Shown here piece by piece: positions 42,241 to 52,038 of a stretch of DNA of 64,000 nt (position 1 is the stretch's first letter; each line of letters starts with the position of its first letter). Source of the stretch: a bacterium (lineage in GTDB: Bacteria; Patescibacteriota; Gracilibacteria; Absconditabacterales; Absconditicoccaceae); NCBI GenBank assembly GCA_020627925.1, contig JAHDFY010000003.1, positions 62,001 to 126,000 on the forward strand, given 5' to 3'. The notes beneath the pieces were generated by a model. The model worked only from the letters and a program-made list of their open reading frames with translations. It was not told where the DNA came from and made no database searches. Both the position numbers and the translations under genes were made by a program.

Positions 42241-44325
42241 ATGACAGAATTTTTGGCTATCTTGGTCTATTTCGTTATTGCATCTGGGGTGCATATCGTT
42301 GCAAAAAAAATTAACCTTCCTTATACCATTTTGTTGTTTGTGACGGGATTAGTTCTTATTCCACTAACTATCTATGTTCCAGGATTTCATATTTTAGATG
42401 AATTTCAACTGACACCAGATTTGCTCTTTTTTGTTTTTTTACCAGTGCTTATCTTTGAGTCAGGATATAATATTAAACACCAAATTCTTGCAAAAAATTC
42501 AAAAACAATACGAACATTGGCAACAGTTGGTTTGTTGATTGCTATGAGTATTATAGGTTTTGGTACCTATTTTATTACTCAGGCAGTCGGGCTTTCGATT
42601 CCTTTAGAAGTAACTTTACTTTTTGGAGTGATTATTTCGGCGACAGATCCGGTTGCTGTACTCTCTATTTTCAAAAAACTATGAACACCCCATAGATTAA
42701 ACCTTCTTTTCGAGGGAGAAAGTCTTTTTAATGATGGAACTGCTGTTGCTATTTTCTTGGTATTGATAGAAATCTTTAGACATGGCGTTTTTGATGGACA
42801 AACAATTGCATTATGACTTGTTACGCTAGTAGTCATGATTTTGTGATGAATATTAGTGGGGATCACTGTAGGTATTATTTTTTCTAAAGTAATTCAACAA
42901 ATCAAGAACAACGAAGTAGTTGAAATATCACTCACTATGATACTAGCTCATGCCGCATTTATTTTTGCCGAATATCTCAGTGAATACGTTGTTATTGGTG
43001 GACGAGAGCTCAAAATATCATGAGTAATTGCTACAGCATTTGCTGCTATCATCATGGGAAATTACGGAAGAACAAAAATTTCACCGAGAGTAGAAAGCTA
43101 TATGGATAAGTTTTGGAACTTTTTTGCATTTTTGTGTAATTCATTAATTTTTCTTTTGATGGGACTTATGGTTAAAGATATCAACGTTCCGCTAGAAGAG
43201 CTGCTATTCCCTCTCTTTATTGGAATCCTCATGGTTATTATAGGAAGAGCAGTCAGCATCTACGTCCCTATCGGTATTATGAATATAAAAAAGTCACATG
43301 AACACATTCCACTTTCTTGGCAACACCTCATGGCTCGAGGAAGTCTCAGAGGAGCATTGTGATTAGTATTAGTCTTGCTCATTCCTAATGATTTCACCAT
43401 TGCGTGATGGCAACATGTATACTCTATCAAAGAATTTTTGCTTGCAATGGTTATTGGTGCAATCATGTTCTCCCTCATAATCAAAGGTCTCACTATTAAA
43501 GGATTGATACAAAAATTAAAATTAGACAAACTTCACGTTTTGGAGTGATTTGAAAAATTGGAGCTAGACATTATGGTGTATCAAAAAATCATAGAGAAAA
43601 TTTCTTTTATGAAGGAAGAATATCACATAGCAAAAAAGAACTACGACGAACTCAAAGCAAAGTATATTGCAAAACATGACGAGGCCGTCTTGGAAATGCA
43701 GCTTTATTTGCAACAATTAGAAAAGCCAGATGCAGTTGTTTCAAAAGCTCTTTGATTGCACGCCTTAGGTATAGAAAAACAATATCTAAAGGAAATGTTT
43801 GAATACAACGAGTGTAACGAATCAATCTATATGCATATGCTAGGAAGAATTGAAAGGCAGATATTGAGAGTTGAAAAATGAGCACCGCAAATCAAAAAAG
43901 AACATGAAAACGAAGAAAAAACGACACAACCTCGATTAGAAAAGCTTATTGACCTTTTGCATACCAAAAAGCACAAAGATTGTGATACCTATGTCATAGC
44001 AAGAGCAAGATATATCGTAACGTCAAAAGTTATCAATGCACTTCAAAAACTTAAAGAAATGGATTTTGGTTATAAAAAATCATTAATTGAACCAGTCATT
44101 GCTCTCTATCAAGAATTCAACAATCATGCTCATGAAGAAATGGAAGCAATGACAACAAAAAAACCATATCTTGTCAATGAAGTTAACAAAATATTGCTTA
44201 ATAAGTGATTAATGAAAACAGAAGAAAGAATTGTAAAAGATTTTTGGAAAAAGGAAATGATTACGTCGAAACTGTACAAACACTTTATGAACGAAGTAGA
44301 AAAAGAAATTTTGAGAGATGTATAA
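42241..44325 (+). CDS. Na+/H+ antiporter, CPA1 family, with long cytoplasmic tail
   Basis: A 694-residue exchanger. The first 430 residues hold about 12 membrane helices with SATDPVAVLSIFKKLG (ion-binding DP), FEGESLFNDGTAVAIF and HLMARGSLRGALGLVL (conserved Arg). The last 260 residues form a charged, coiled-coil-prone cytoplasmic region, roughly in the position of NhaP/NHX regulatory tails. About ten TGAs are Gly. The genes upstream (flavodoxin-fold and membrane protein) are probably co-transcribed. It likely keeps internal Na+ and pH in balance. Confidence 0.92.
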
Positions 44326-44410
44326 TCATAATGACGATGATACGGCTTGCACTACCTTGCTAAAAAACTAGAATGGAGAAGAATTTTTTATTATTGTATG
44401 ATACAATCAA

Positions 44411-45115
44411 ATGAAAAAATTGTTTGCTCTCGCTGCAATGTCTACTCTTTTGTTTTCAACTTTTGCTGTGAATGCTTGAGATAATCACAATGCAAATGCA
44501 AAACCTGAATTTGCAGAACCACTACTCCAAAAAGACCTTAACTTCACAGCTGATCTCGTAGATGGTCATGTAATGATGAATTGGGATCATATTGCGATGC
44601 CTAATGGAGAACAATTTCTTTGGTATAAACTAATGAGAGGTGCTGCCAATGCTGTCTACCCAGATCAAGGAGCAATCCATGTAGGAGTTAAAGAATATGA
44701 AACAACAGCAAAAGACTGGAAGCCAGGAGAAAGCCAACACTACAGAGTGTGTCTTATCACAAAGAAATCTAACGGTCAAAAATGAAGATACTGTTCAGAA
44801 GCTGTATACATTACAAGTAATGGAACAAGCGCAACAAAAACATACCCAGAAAAAAAGGAATACACAACAACTTCAAAACTATCACAAAAAGTAAAAGATA
44901 AACTAGAAAAAATCGTTGATGGATTTCTTATGAAAATTGATGAAAAATACGGAGATGACGAAGAAATGAAAACAGCAGTAATTAAAACAGTAATTGAAAA
45001 AATAGAAGATCTCAAAGCAAAGAAACCTCATATGAAAGAAATTCTAGCATACCTTGCTACACTGCTCAACGAAGCAATTGATCTTGATGACATCGAAAGT
45101 ATTTTTGATATCTAA
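44411..45115 (+). CDS. Exported protein with possible FN3-like region and helical C-terminus
   Basis: A 234-residue protein with signal peptide MKKLFALAAMSTLLFSTFAVNAG; the last Gly before the mature chain is TGA. The central WDHIAMPNGEQFLWYKLMRG...GESQHYRVCLITKKSNGQKGRYCSEAVYIT resembles the strand pattern of a short fibronectin-like domain with a disulfide between two Cys. The C-terminal 80 residues are helical and charged. Family not recognised. Followed by a strong terminator. Confidence 0.68.
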
Positions 45116-45121
45116 GACTTT

Positions 45122-45157
45122 AAAAAAAATGTGAGATACTATCTCACATTTTTTTTA
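45122..45157. terminator. Bidirectional terminator
   Basis: Near-perfect stem AAAAAATGTGAGATA/TATCTCACATTTTTT with a short loop, with A and T runs on both sides. It lies between the convergent genes at 44411 and 45178. Confidence 0.85.
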
Positions 45158-45177
45158 GCATCAACAAGACAAAAAGA

Positions 45178-46866
45178 CTATTCATTTCACAATGGACAAC
45201 CAAAAAGACATTTGTCTATCATTCCAGGATTTTTGTAGTATTTCTTAGAATAGCTTTCTTGCTTTTTTGTTATATTAATAATAACAAAGTCATCTATGAT
45301 AAAAGGGGAATCGGTTCCAAGGATATGATTCTTATCTCGCTTTTGGGGTATGTAATCCGTTCTTTCTTGTAGCTTGGCACTAGCGGTGATGTGTAGCCAA
45401 CGATCTTCATATTTTATGGTAATAATCTCTCACTCGCGACTTATATTAGTAATCTTCCAATCGCTAAACCCATCAGAGCTGTAGTAGTTATTTTTACTAT
45501 GATCTTTATGTTTAATTGGTGAAAGCTCAGATATTTCATGCCAAGTAAGAGGGGTGATAATTCTTTCATCAAGAATTTTGTTTAGTTCTTTGTTACTAAT
45601 ATGACAGGTAAAAGCTTCTTTTGCTTTATCGTAGAAATAATATTCACAGCTATGGATTGTTATAGAGGGCTCATATTGTTTTACATTATCGGGAAGTTCT
45701 ACGTCAATACCAGGCCGCCATGTAAATTTCATTGTTTTGGGAACATACATAGTAGTAATATCTGTTTCCATTGGAACAAAAGGGACTTTAGTACTAAATG
45801 TATCTTTTTCAGAAAAATCAATAAAAATATTTTCTCCTATTTGACGAAGAGAGAACGATTGTAATGATCATGAGATTGTATTGGCTAAGTTATCAGGTCA
45901 TAGCCATGTAGTTTTTGTATGGACTGTAAGATATTCATCATCAGATGCTACTAGTTGAACTGATCTATTTCATATAAATGATGTGAAATTTCTATCTTCT
46001 CTTTGGAGGACATCTAATTGATATACACTATCTGTTTGAGGGATAGCAAGAGATTGGGAATGATTAATTTGTTTTCCAGATTGTCCATTGTAGCTACTGA
46101 AGAGAGAAAATCATGTCAAAGAACCTGCTCCAATACCAATAACCAAACAACTACTAGCAAATATAATATATTGCAAGCTGACACTTTTCTTTTTTATCCC
46201 ATACAAGAAAGCAGCAATTCCCAAGAGTAACAAACCAATAACAAGAAATATTCCTGACACTGCAAAGGTTTTGGGAACAAGAGCAAAAAAATAGATATTA
46301 TTTAGTGAAAAATCTGCAAAATAAGCTCAGAGCAAAGTGATTATCATCAATATCACAGCAAAAAACAACAATCAAACTCCACAAAAAATGAAAATCCTCA
46401 AAAGAGAAAATATATTTTTTCATAGCCATTGTACTGTTTTCATTATTTTTTTAAGTGAGTATTTGATAACTTCTCCTATAGATTTTTTTTCAGAAAAAAG
46501 AGAAATAATTCAATAAAAAATAGCTCATACTATAAAAAAAGGAATAATAATGCCACTTGTCGCAGCTATCATAAAAGCAACAAAAATAGCACCAAAAAAA
46601 TAGTAAAGTAGCTTTTTGTTGAGCAATTTTTTTATACCTTTTGCTTGGGGTTGGATAGAGTGGGTAGGAGATTTGTGAATTTCCTCGCCATCAAAAATTT
46701 CCTCAGGTTCGCCTAGAGAGTTAACAATTTTGATGCAATCTTTTTGTGTTATTGTGTTGTTTTTTTGATGCATTTCTTGCAATTTTTCCTCTATTCATAC
46801 AAGTATATCATGATAAAGATCTGCATCCAAATGATGACTTTTTATATATGTTTGTATTCTTTCCAT
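45178..46866 (-). CDS. Large membrane protein with HAAS/DUF1700-like N-terminus
   Basis: A 562-residue protein. The N-terminal 60 residues (IKSHHLDADLYHDILVGIEEKLQEMHQ, then CIKIVNSLGEPEEIFDG) look like the HAAS domain (DUF1700/DUF1129 family) usually encoded beside PadR regulators, as here. About five membrane helices follow (residues about 95-260), then a beta-rich extracytoplasmic domain with WRPGIDVELPDNVK and a C-terminal KCLFGCPL. More than ten TGAs are Gly. The PadR gene is immediately upstream. Probable role: envelope stress or signalling. Confidence 0.72.
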
Positions 46867-47015
46867 ATACTTTGTAAGAAATAAGTAACTGTCTTTTGTT
46901 ACATGAAAAGTAGTTTGATTGATGGTAATTTTTTTCATAATTTTGTGAAAAGAAGAAGAGTAAAATTTTGTATTATGTTGACTAAAGCAAAAAGTTTTAC
47001 TTATGTCACAATGTA

Positions 47016-47348
47016 TTATGTTAGATTTTCTATAGCGCCAACTGTTTGTGTTATATTGTGCCGTACATCTCCCATGATTTTTAGTGCTATTTTGCCTTTT
47101 TCACTAAGTGTGTAGTATTTTCTGGGAGGTCAACTTGGTGATTCAACTCGAAGATATTTCAACATCCCATCTTTTTTGAGACGAGAGAGTAGTGGATACA
47201 ATGTTCATTCTACGACAAGAAGTTGGTGCTCTTTGAGTAATTCGATTATTTCAGATACATACAACTGTTTTTTGTCCAACAGAAGTAAAACAAGATATTC
47301 AAGTATACCTTTTTTCATCTGTTTACTGATCGTGCTTTCTGTGTACAT
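47016..47348 (-). CDS. PadR family transcriptional regulator
   Basis: A 110-residue winged-helix regulator. KKGILEYLVLLLLDKKQLYVSEI is the first helix set, VVEGTLYPLLSRLKKDGMLKYL the DNA-recognition helix, and ESPSGPPRKYYTLSEKGKIAL the wing. The Gly of VEGTLYP and of SGPP are TGA. It lacks the long C-terminal dimerisation helix (short PadR-s2 type). It precedes the HAAS-like membrane protein by 149 bp and presumably regulates it. Confidence 0.92.
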
Positions 47349-47467
47349 TCATAAATAAAGTAAATAAATATAGTTCCTTGTAATACAAAGTACTGTAAAA
47401 AATAAATTATAAAAAACAAGAAGAATTTATAGTATTTTTATTTGTGAGTGTTTTTTATTACACAAAA

Positions 47468-47500
47468 AAACAGCACCATTCCAATTGGTCAGTGCTGTTT
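47468..47500 (-). terminator. Terminator of the DsbB-like gene
   Basis: Minus strand stem AAACAGCAC/GTGCTGTTT with an internal CCAATTGG palindrome, followed by Ts. Confidence 0.75.
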
Positions 47501-47526
47501 TCTATTATTTTATGATATGTGTAATA

Positions 47527-47991
47527 CTATTTCTTTGTTTGTTTGAGAAGCAAGTGTGACGTTACAAAAATGACTACAAAAGCAACTAAGCACAAGAACG
47601 GGATTGTCACAAAACCAAAGTAATTGACGTAGAGAGCGTCACATGGATGAGCAGCGGTACAGGTTGTTCCTACATCGATGTTTACTTTTTGGAGGAGGTA
47701 ATGTCGCAATTCCAAGAGAATTCACACAAAAGAAACCCATTTGATTGTTAGTAATGATCATGTTTGCTTTCTCACAATATCAAAGAGCGAAAACCAAACG
47801 ATAGGGTACATCAGAATTCTTGCATACCAACAAAGATTACAAGGAGCAAATCATCTGTCAGCATCAAACAATTTTCATAAGATAAGGTTTTCATATGGAT
47901 CTCAGAAATAACCATAATACAACGATCCCAACATGGCCAACAAGGCTTGCGTGAATATAATCCAGTATCCATATTTTTTAATAAATTGCAT
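47527..47991 (-). CDS. DsbB/BdbC-like disulfide bond oxidoreductase
   Basis: A 154-residue, four-helix membrane protein. The first redox pair is FAPCNLCWYARILMYP near residue 50, and the second is CTAAHPCDALYV in the periplasm-side loop. Layout matches the BdbC/DsbB family, which reoxidises a DsbA-like thiol oxidase with quinone. TGA is Gly in YFGDPY, RGFAPC and others. The many cysteine-rich exported proteins in this window are plausible clients. No dsbA is adjacent. Confidence 0.88.
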
Positions 47992-48002
47992 AGTAGTTGT
48001 TA

Positions 48003-48317
48003 TTATAAAGTTAAATCAAATGCATCAAAAAAAACCGTAGAAAAGTTTTGAATTTTGCCCGCTTTCACGTTGATGCCTTCCTCTTTGAGTAAGTTAATCT
48101 TCGGTTCGAGTCCGTAAGCATATCCGCCGATTCAACCATTGGCTGCAACAACACGGTGACAAGGAGCCTCTTTGGACGGATTTGGGTTTTTATTCATAGC
48201 ATTCCCGACAGCTCTATATGCCTTGGTGCCTAGCGCATTGGCAATGGCTTTGTAGGTGGTCACTCTTCATTCAGGTACTTGTGCCAATAGTAGATAGCAA
48301 CTTTGAGCAAAGCTCAT
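48003..48317 (-). CDS. Methylated-DNA-protein cysteine methyltransferase (Ogt/MGMT-like)
   Basis: A 104-residue single-domain protein. QVPEGRVTTYKAIANALG is the DNA-binding helix-turn-helix with its Arg finger. The acceptor motif is PCHRVVAANGGIGGYA with Cys53, and LEPKINLLKEEGI follows. It lacks the N-terminal ribonuclease-like domain of full Ogt but has the catalytic Cys, so it should transfer alkyl groups from O6-alkylguanine to itself. ATG at 48317, 10 bp after the nudix TAG, is chosen because it begins the conserved first helix. Confidence 0.85.
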
Positions 48318-48327
48318 CAGTTCTTTT

Positions 48328-48783
48328 CTATTTTTTTTTCCATCTGACAAGTTTGTTGTTTTCATCATAGTAAACAGCCAATGAAATAAACTCATTTTTT
48401 TCAAAAAACAAAGGAAACATAATCTTATCTGCTTCTCGCATCTGTTCGTATGGTAGGTTGTTTTTGTCAAACCATTGTATTGCAACCATTTCATCGCTAT
48501 CAGAAAATTCTCCTGTATAGCTTCATGAAAAAACAAAACAAGGACGTTCTTTATCTGGCCAGATAAACTGTATGTGTCCTATTTGTTCAAGTTGATGTGC
48601 AGGATACACAATAGACGTCTCTTCTTGTAATTCTCTGGTGGCGGCTTGCAAAGGTGTTTCTTCTTTTGCATCAAATTTTCCACCAAAACCATTCCATCGT
48701 CATTGGCCAAATCACCTTCTTTTGGATCACAAAAGTAGTTGATTTTTTTCATTGAACAACAGGACTAGTGTTGTTTGTATCAT
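48328..48783 (-). CDS. MTH1/MutT-type Nudix hydrolase
   Basis: A 151-residue protein. KRRGFGQGRW-NGFGGKFD is the MTH1-type substrate-binding start, and the Nudix box KEETPLQAATRELQEETSI follows (catalytic Glu in RELQEE). The C-terminal EKNEFISLAVYYDENN ends as in 8-oxo-dGTPases. Four TGA glycines lie in the conserved start. It probably cleans oxidised nucleotides from the pool. It begins 6 bp after glyS and is followed by ogt, so glyS, nudix and ogt form one operon. Confidence 0.88.
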
Positions 48784-48789
48784 GAGCTA

Positions 48790-50238
48790 TTATTGCATAA
48801 ATGAAGCTAATGCATCTTGAGAAACTCTTTTTTGTTCCATGCTGTCTCTGTGTCTGATAGTTACCGTACCATCATCAAGTGTTTGGTGATCTACCGTAAT
48901 ACAAAAAGGTGTTCCAATTTCATCTTGGCGACGGTAACGTTTACCAATTGCTCACCCATCATCATATTCACACATCCAATTTTCTGCTAGTTTTTTGTAG
49001 ATGTCATGTGCTATTGCTACTTGTTTTTCGTCTTTTTTGATCAATGGTAAGATTGCATACTTGATAGGCGCAATATTTTTGTTGAATCTTGCTACCACTC
49101 TTGTTTGTTCTCTCTCATTTTGATCGGTGTATGTTTCTTCGTCATATGCATCCAAAAGAGTAGTTACCACTGTTCTAGAAAGTCACATACTTAGTTCTAC
49201 AACATGAGGAATGAATCTTTCTCCTGTATATGGATCAGAATATCTCATGTCTTTCCCTGACATTTCTTGATGAGCAGAAACATCAAAATCGCCTCTATCG
49301 TGGATACCTTGCAACTCACCCCATCCCCAAGGATATTGATATTCAAAATCACGTGCTTGGCTTGCATAGTGAGCAAGTTCATCGCTAGCATGATCTCTAT
49401 TTCTTAGGTTATCTTTGTTGAGACCGACTCTTTGTGTCCAAAACTCCCAACTCATTTTTTCAAATTTTTTGTACCAGTGAGCGGCATCTTCTGCTCTCAA
49501 AAACATTTGAATTTCCATTTGTTCAAACTCTCTTGTACGGAACAAGAAGTTACCAGGAGTAATTTCATTACGGAATGCTTTTCCTATTTGTGCCAAACCA
49601 AAAGGGAGTCTTGCTCTTGTTGTATCAATAACATTTTTGAAATTCACAAACATTGCTTGAGCAGTTTCCGGTCTCATCCATACTTTTGCACTATCATCCT
49701 CAATAACACCAAGCTTTGTCGACAACATAAGAGAAAAAGTCCTTACATCCGTCCAATCAGCATCTTTTTTAGAATTAGGATTTTTGATATTTTCTTCTAT
49801 GATATATTGATGTTGTGTTGTGAGCTCCCAAGAGTCAGGAACTACATTATCCACACCATATTGTTTTTTGATATGAGCAAGTATTTCATCTTCTGAGTGA
49901 TCTTTTCTCTTCGCTTCGATATGATCTTCAATGATTTTATCTGCTCTAAATCTTTCTCCTGTTTTTTTGTCATCAATCAATGGATCATAAAAACCACCAA
50001 CATGTCCTGATGCTTCCCAAACTTTAGGGTTCATCAAAATAGCACCATCAATTCCCATGATGTTCGGTTGTTCTTGGACAAAAAACTTCCACCATTGATC
50101 ATAGATATTTTTTCTCAAAAGAGACCCATAAGGACCGTAATCCCACGAGTTAGCAAGGCCGCCATAGATGTCAGAACCAGGATAGACAATACCTCTTCTT
50201 TTACACCATGAAACAATCGTTTCTAATTTATGCGTCAT
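48790..50238 (-). CDS. glyS: Glycyl-tRNA synthetase (alpha2 type)
   Basis: A 482-residue class II synthetase. Motif 2 region [37 protein letters not shown], motif 3 region [21 protein letters not shown], and C-terminal anticodon-binding domain. Start [16 protein letters not shown] is typical of eukaryote/archaea/Firmicutes-type alpha2 GlyRS. Two TGAs are Gly (SMGLSR, DGGAIG). In this organism it must also charge the UGA-reading tRNA-Gly(UCA). It has a clear promoter and heads the nudix-ogt operon. Confidence 0.96.
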
Positions 50239-50271
50239 TACTAATCACAAAAAAATATAAATCTGACTGCT

Positions 50272-50299
50272 ATCATAGTAATCACACCCATTATTGCAA
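50272..50299 (-). promoter_or_regulatory. Candidate glyS promoter
   Basis: Minus strand TTGCAA (-35), 16-bp spacer, TATGAT (-10). The ATG is 33 nt downstream of the -10 box. Confidence 0.5.
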
Positions 50300-50424
50300 T
50301 GTCATCATTGTCATTCACGTCTCTTCTATTGACATATTGAATATATTTTCATTTTTTTAAGTAAATATGACGAACAAGCGAAACTTTTTTATTTGAATTA
50401 GTAATCCAATTATTACAATATCAG

Positions 50425-50453
50425 AAAAACCTAGACGTATTGTCTAGGTTTTT
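50425..50453. terminator. Hairpin terminator in a gene-free region
   Basis: Perfect 12-bp stem AAAAACCTAGAC/GTCTAGGTTTTT with loop GTATT. There is no protein gene on either side that it must end, so it may belong to a small RNA. Confidence 0.7.
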
Positions 50454-50845
50454 CCTTTGAAAGAAGTATATATTGAGAAATGATAACAAAGAATGTGGTT
50501 GGCGTTCTGTCGCAAAACAAGAAACACCTTCATGATTTTTTCACCAACCTAATTACTGTTTTTATGTATATATCCATTAAATCTTTTGTATCAAAGTAAT
50601 GGTAACTTATCAGTGATTTACGATACTATATAGAGTAATAATACTAATATCGTTTCATAAATATATATAAGATTGTTACATTAGGTTTATCTATGTTATT
50701 GATCTTGGGGATCATAAACATATCTTGTGGTAATATAAAATTTACAATATATCATAAATTTTATAGTTGTACAAGCATATAGAAGACATTCCAATATAAT
50801 TTCTGTAACCCTCATTACATTATTATTTGGGCTCAACCATGTCCT

Positions 50846-50863
50846 GTATAGGTTTATACCTAT
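50846..50863. repeat. Inverted repeat TATAGGT-type, copy 1
   Basis: ATAGGT-TTAT-ACCTAT palindrome inside GTATAGGTTTATACCTAT. A close relative occurs at 51477, and CCTATACC occurs at 50971. Confidence 0.5.
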
Positions 50864-51476
50864 CATGTATCTTGAATTGGTTGATTACTACATTGTTCAT
50901 ATATCATGTTTTTTTGGTAAAAAAATGATTATGCAAGTAGAAATAATGTTGATATATGTGTATGTGAAGTCCTATACCTCACTAAATACATCAGACATAT
51001 GAATTCAAGGTCGTACATGAATACAGTCTTTTTTTATTTTTCTCGTCTATATATGATCTTCTTTCTACCACATATATCAGAAGTATCCGATCGATATGGT
51101 AGGAAAAAAAGCAAATGGGAGAGGTCAGCGATAAGTAATGGAGTAGTGCGTTGTAGTCACTTGCTACGTGTACCGACATACATATAACTAGGTAAGTGCT
51201 ATAACATATGCCTTATATGGATCCTATTCGAATAAGACAAATTGCTTCTACGCCTGTATACATGATTGATATAACGGGATATTAAGGTTTTGTATATCCG
51301 TTGTTGATAGAGTAATTGATTTTGAACAAATACTATGAAGTTAAAATAAAGTAACATTATAGGAACATGTTTACCAAAATTCTGCAGGAATTTTCTCGAA
51401 ACTGTTGTCTATAAAAACTTTTTTTTACAACGTAATATTTTGTCCTTAATTTTTGTTAGAGTTTTGTACGTTTCTC

Positions 51477-51492
51477 TATAGGTTTTATACCT
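51477..51492. repeat. Inverted repeat TATAGGT-type, copy 2
   Basis: TATAGGTTTTATACCT, differing by one extra T from the copy at 50846. It lies 80 bp upstream of the DnaA-box-like cluster. Confidence 0.45.
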
Positions 51493-51568
51493 TCATACAA
51501 AGAATTGTATTCTTGCATAACTTATCTATTTTCCACGTAATAATGCTTGAATAATTATCTATCAAGTG

Positions 51569-51606
51569 TTATACACAAAGCAATGTGTACAGATTATTGT
51601 GTACAA
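51569..51606. promoter_or_regulatory. Cluster of three DnaA-box-like sites (candidate oriC core)
   Basis: TTATACACA at 51569 (matches the consensus TTATNCACA). TGTGTACAG at 51584 and TGTGTACAA at 51598 are reverse-orientation near-matches (reverse complements CTGTACACA and TTGTACACA). They are spaced 15 and 14 bp apart, and the surrounding sequence is very AT-rich. Confidence 0.4.
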
Positions 51607-51990
51607 AGTTATTATTGGTGTCGACATTATGCCCAGTCAAGCGCTTGATCTCTCGTTAAATACGATTACAAGGGGTCGGGTGCTTTTCTAGTATTGCACA
51701 ATTGCCAATAGTATCTATGTAGACTCACAATAAACATTATTATCAATGACCGTCTTCCCAGTTGATATGATGACTTATTACCATCGATGTCTACAGGGAA
51801 GTCGACCAACATGCACAAGCAACTGGCTGCTAAATACTTTTTGAAGAGCTGCTAATGATGTAAAATGATTATACCACAATATTTCTCTATTTGCAAATTT
51901 TTGCATACTTTTTTTATATTAATATGTTTTTATTGCTAATAAAGTAGTTCTTCATTGTTGTTTTGTGGTTTCTTAAAAAGTCTGAATTAC

Positions 51991-52019
51991 TTGAATTTTA
52001 GAACAAAAAAACATATACT
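51991..52019 (+). promoter_or_regulatory. Candidate promoter of the 1165-aa protein gene
   Basis: TTGAAT (-35), 17-bp spacer, TATACT (-10). The first ATG (52039) is 20 nt downstream of the -10 box. Confidence 0.55.
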
Positions 52020-52038
52020 GTACATAGTTTTTATTCTC

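Larger units (their letters stand above)
50454..52013. other. AT-rich gene-free region, candidate origin region
   Basis: About 1.55 kb with no reading frame I can support in code 25; stop codons TAA and TAG are dense in all frames. It contains clustered DnaA-box-like sites, two related inverted repeats around TATAGGTTTATACC, and a less AT-rich 200-bp part at 51620-51840. It lies between divergent genes (glyS to the left, a large plus-strand gene to the right), as expected for an origin. Confidence 0.5.

Noticed and set aside
48003-48783. Nudix-Ogt fusion protein
   Set aside because: At first the two parts seemed to be one frame, but the nudix frame ends at TAG (48328-48330) and ogt is in a different frame with its own ATG at 48317.
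51666-51812. Minus-strand 48-aa frame (MLVDFPVDIDGNKSS...) in the gene-free region
   Set aside because: Briefly looked like a transposase fragment, but no DDE or other motif, no terminal repeats and an upstream TAG; too short to support.
51620-51850. Structured RNA (RNase P, SRP, tmRNA) in the less AT-rich part of the gene-free region
   Set aside because: No hallmark sequence of these RNAs could be matched on either strand.
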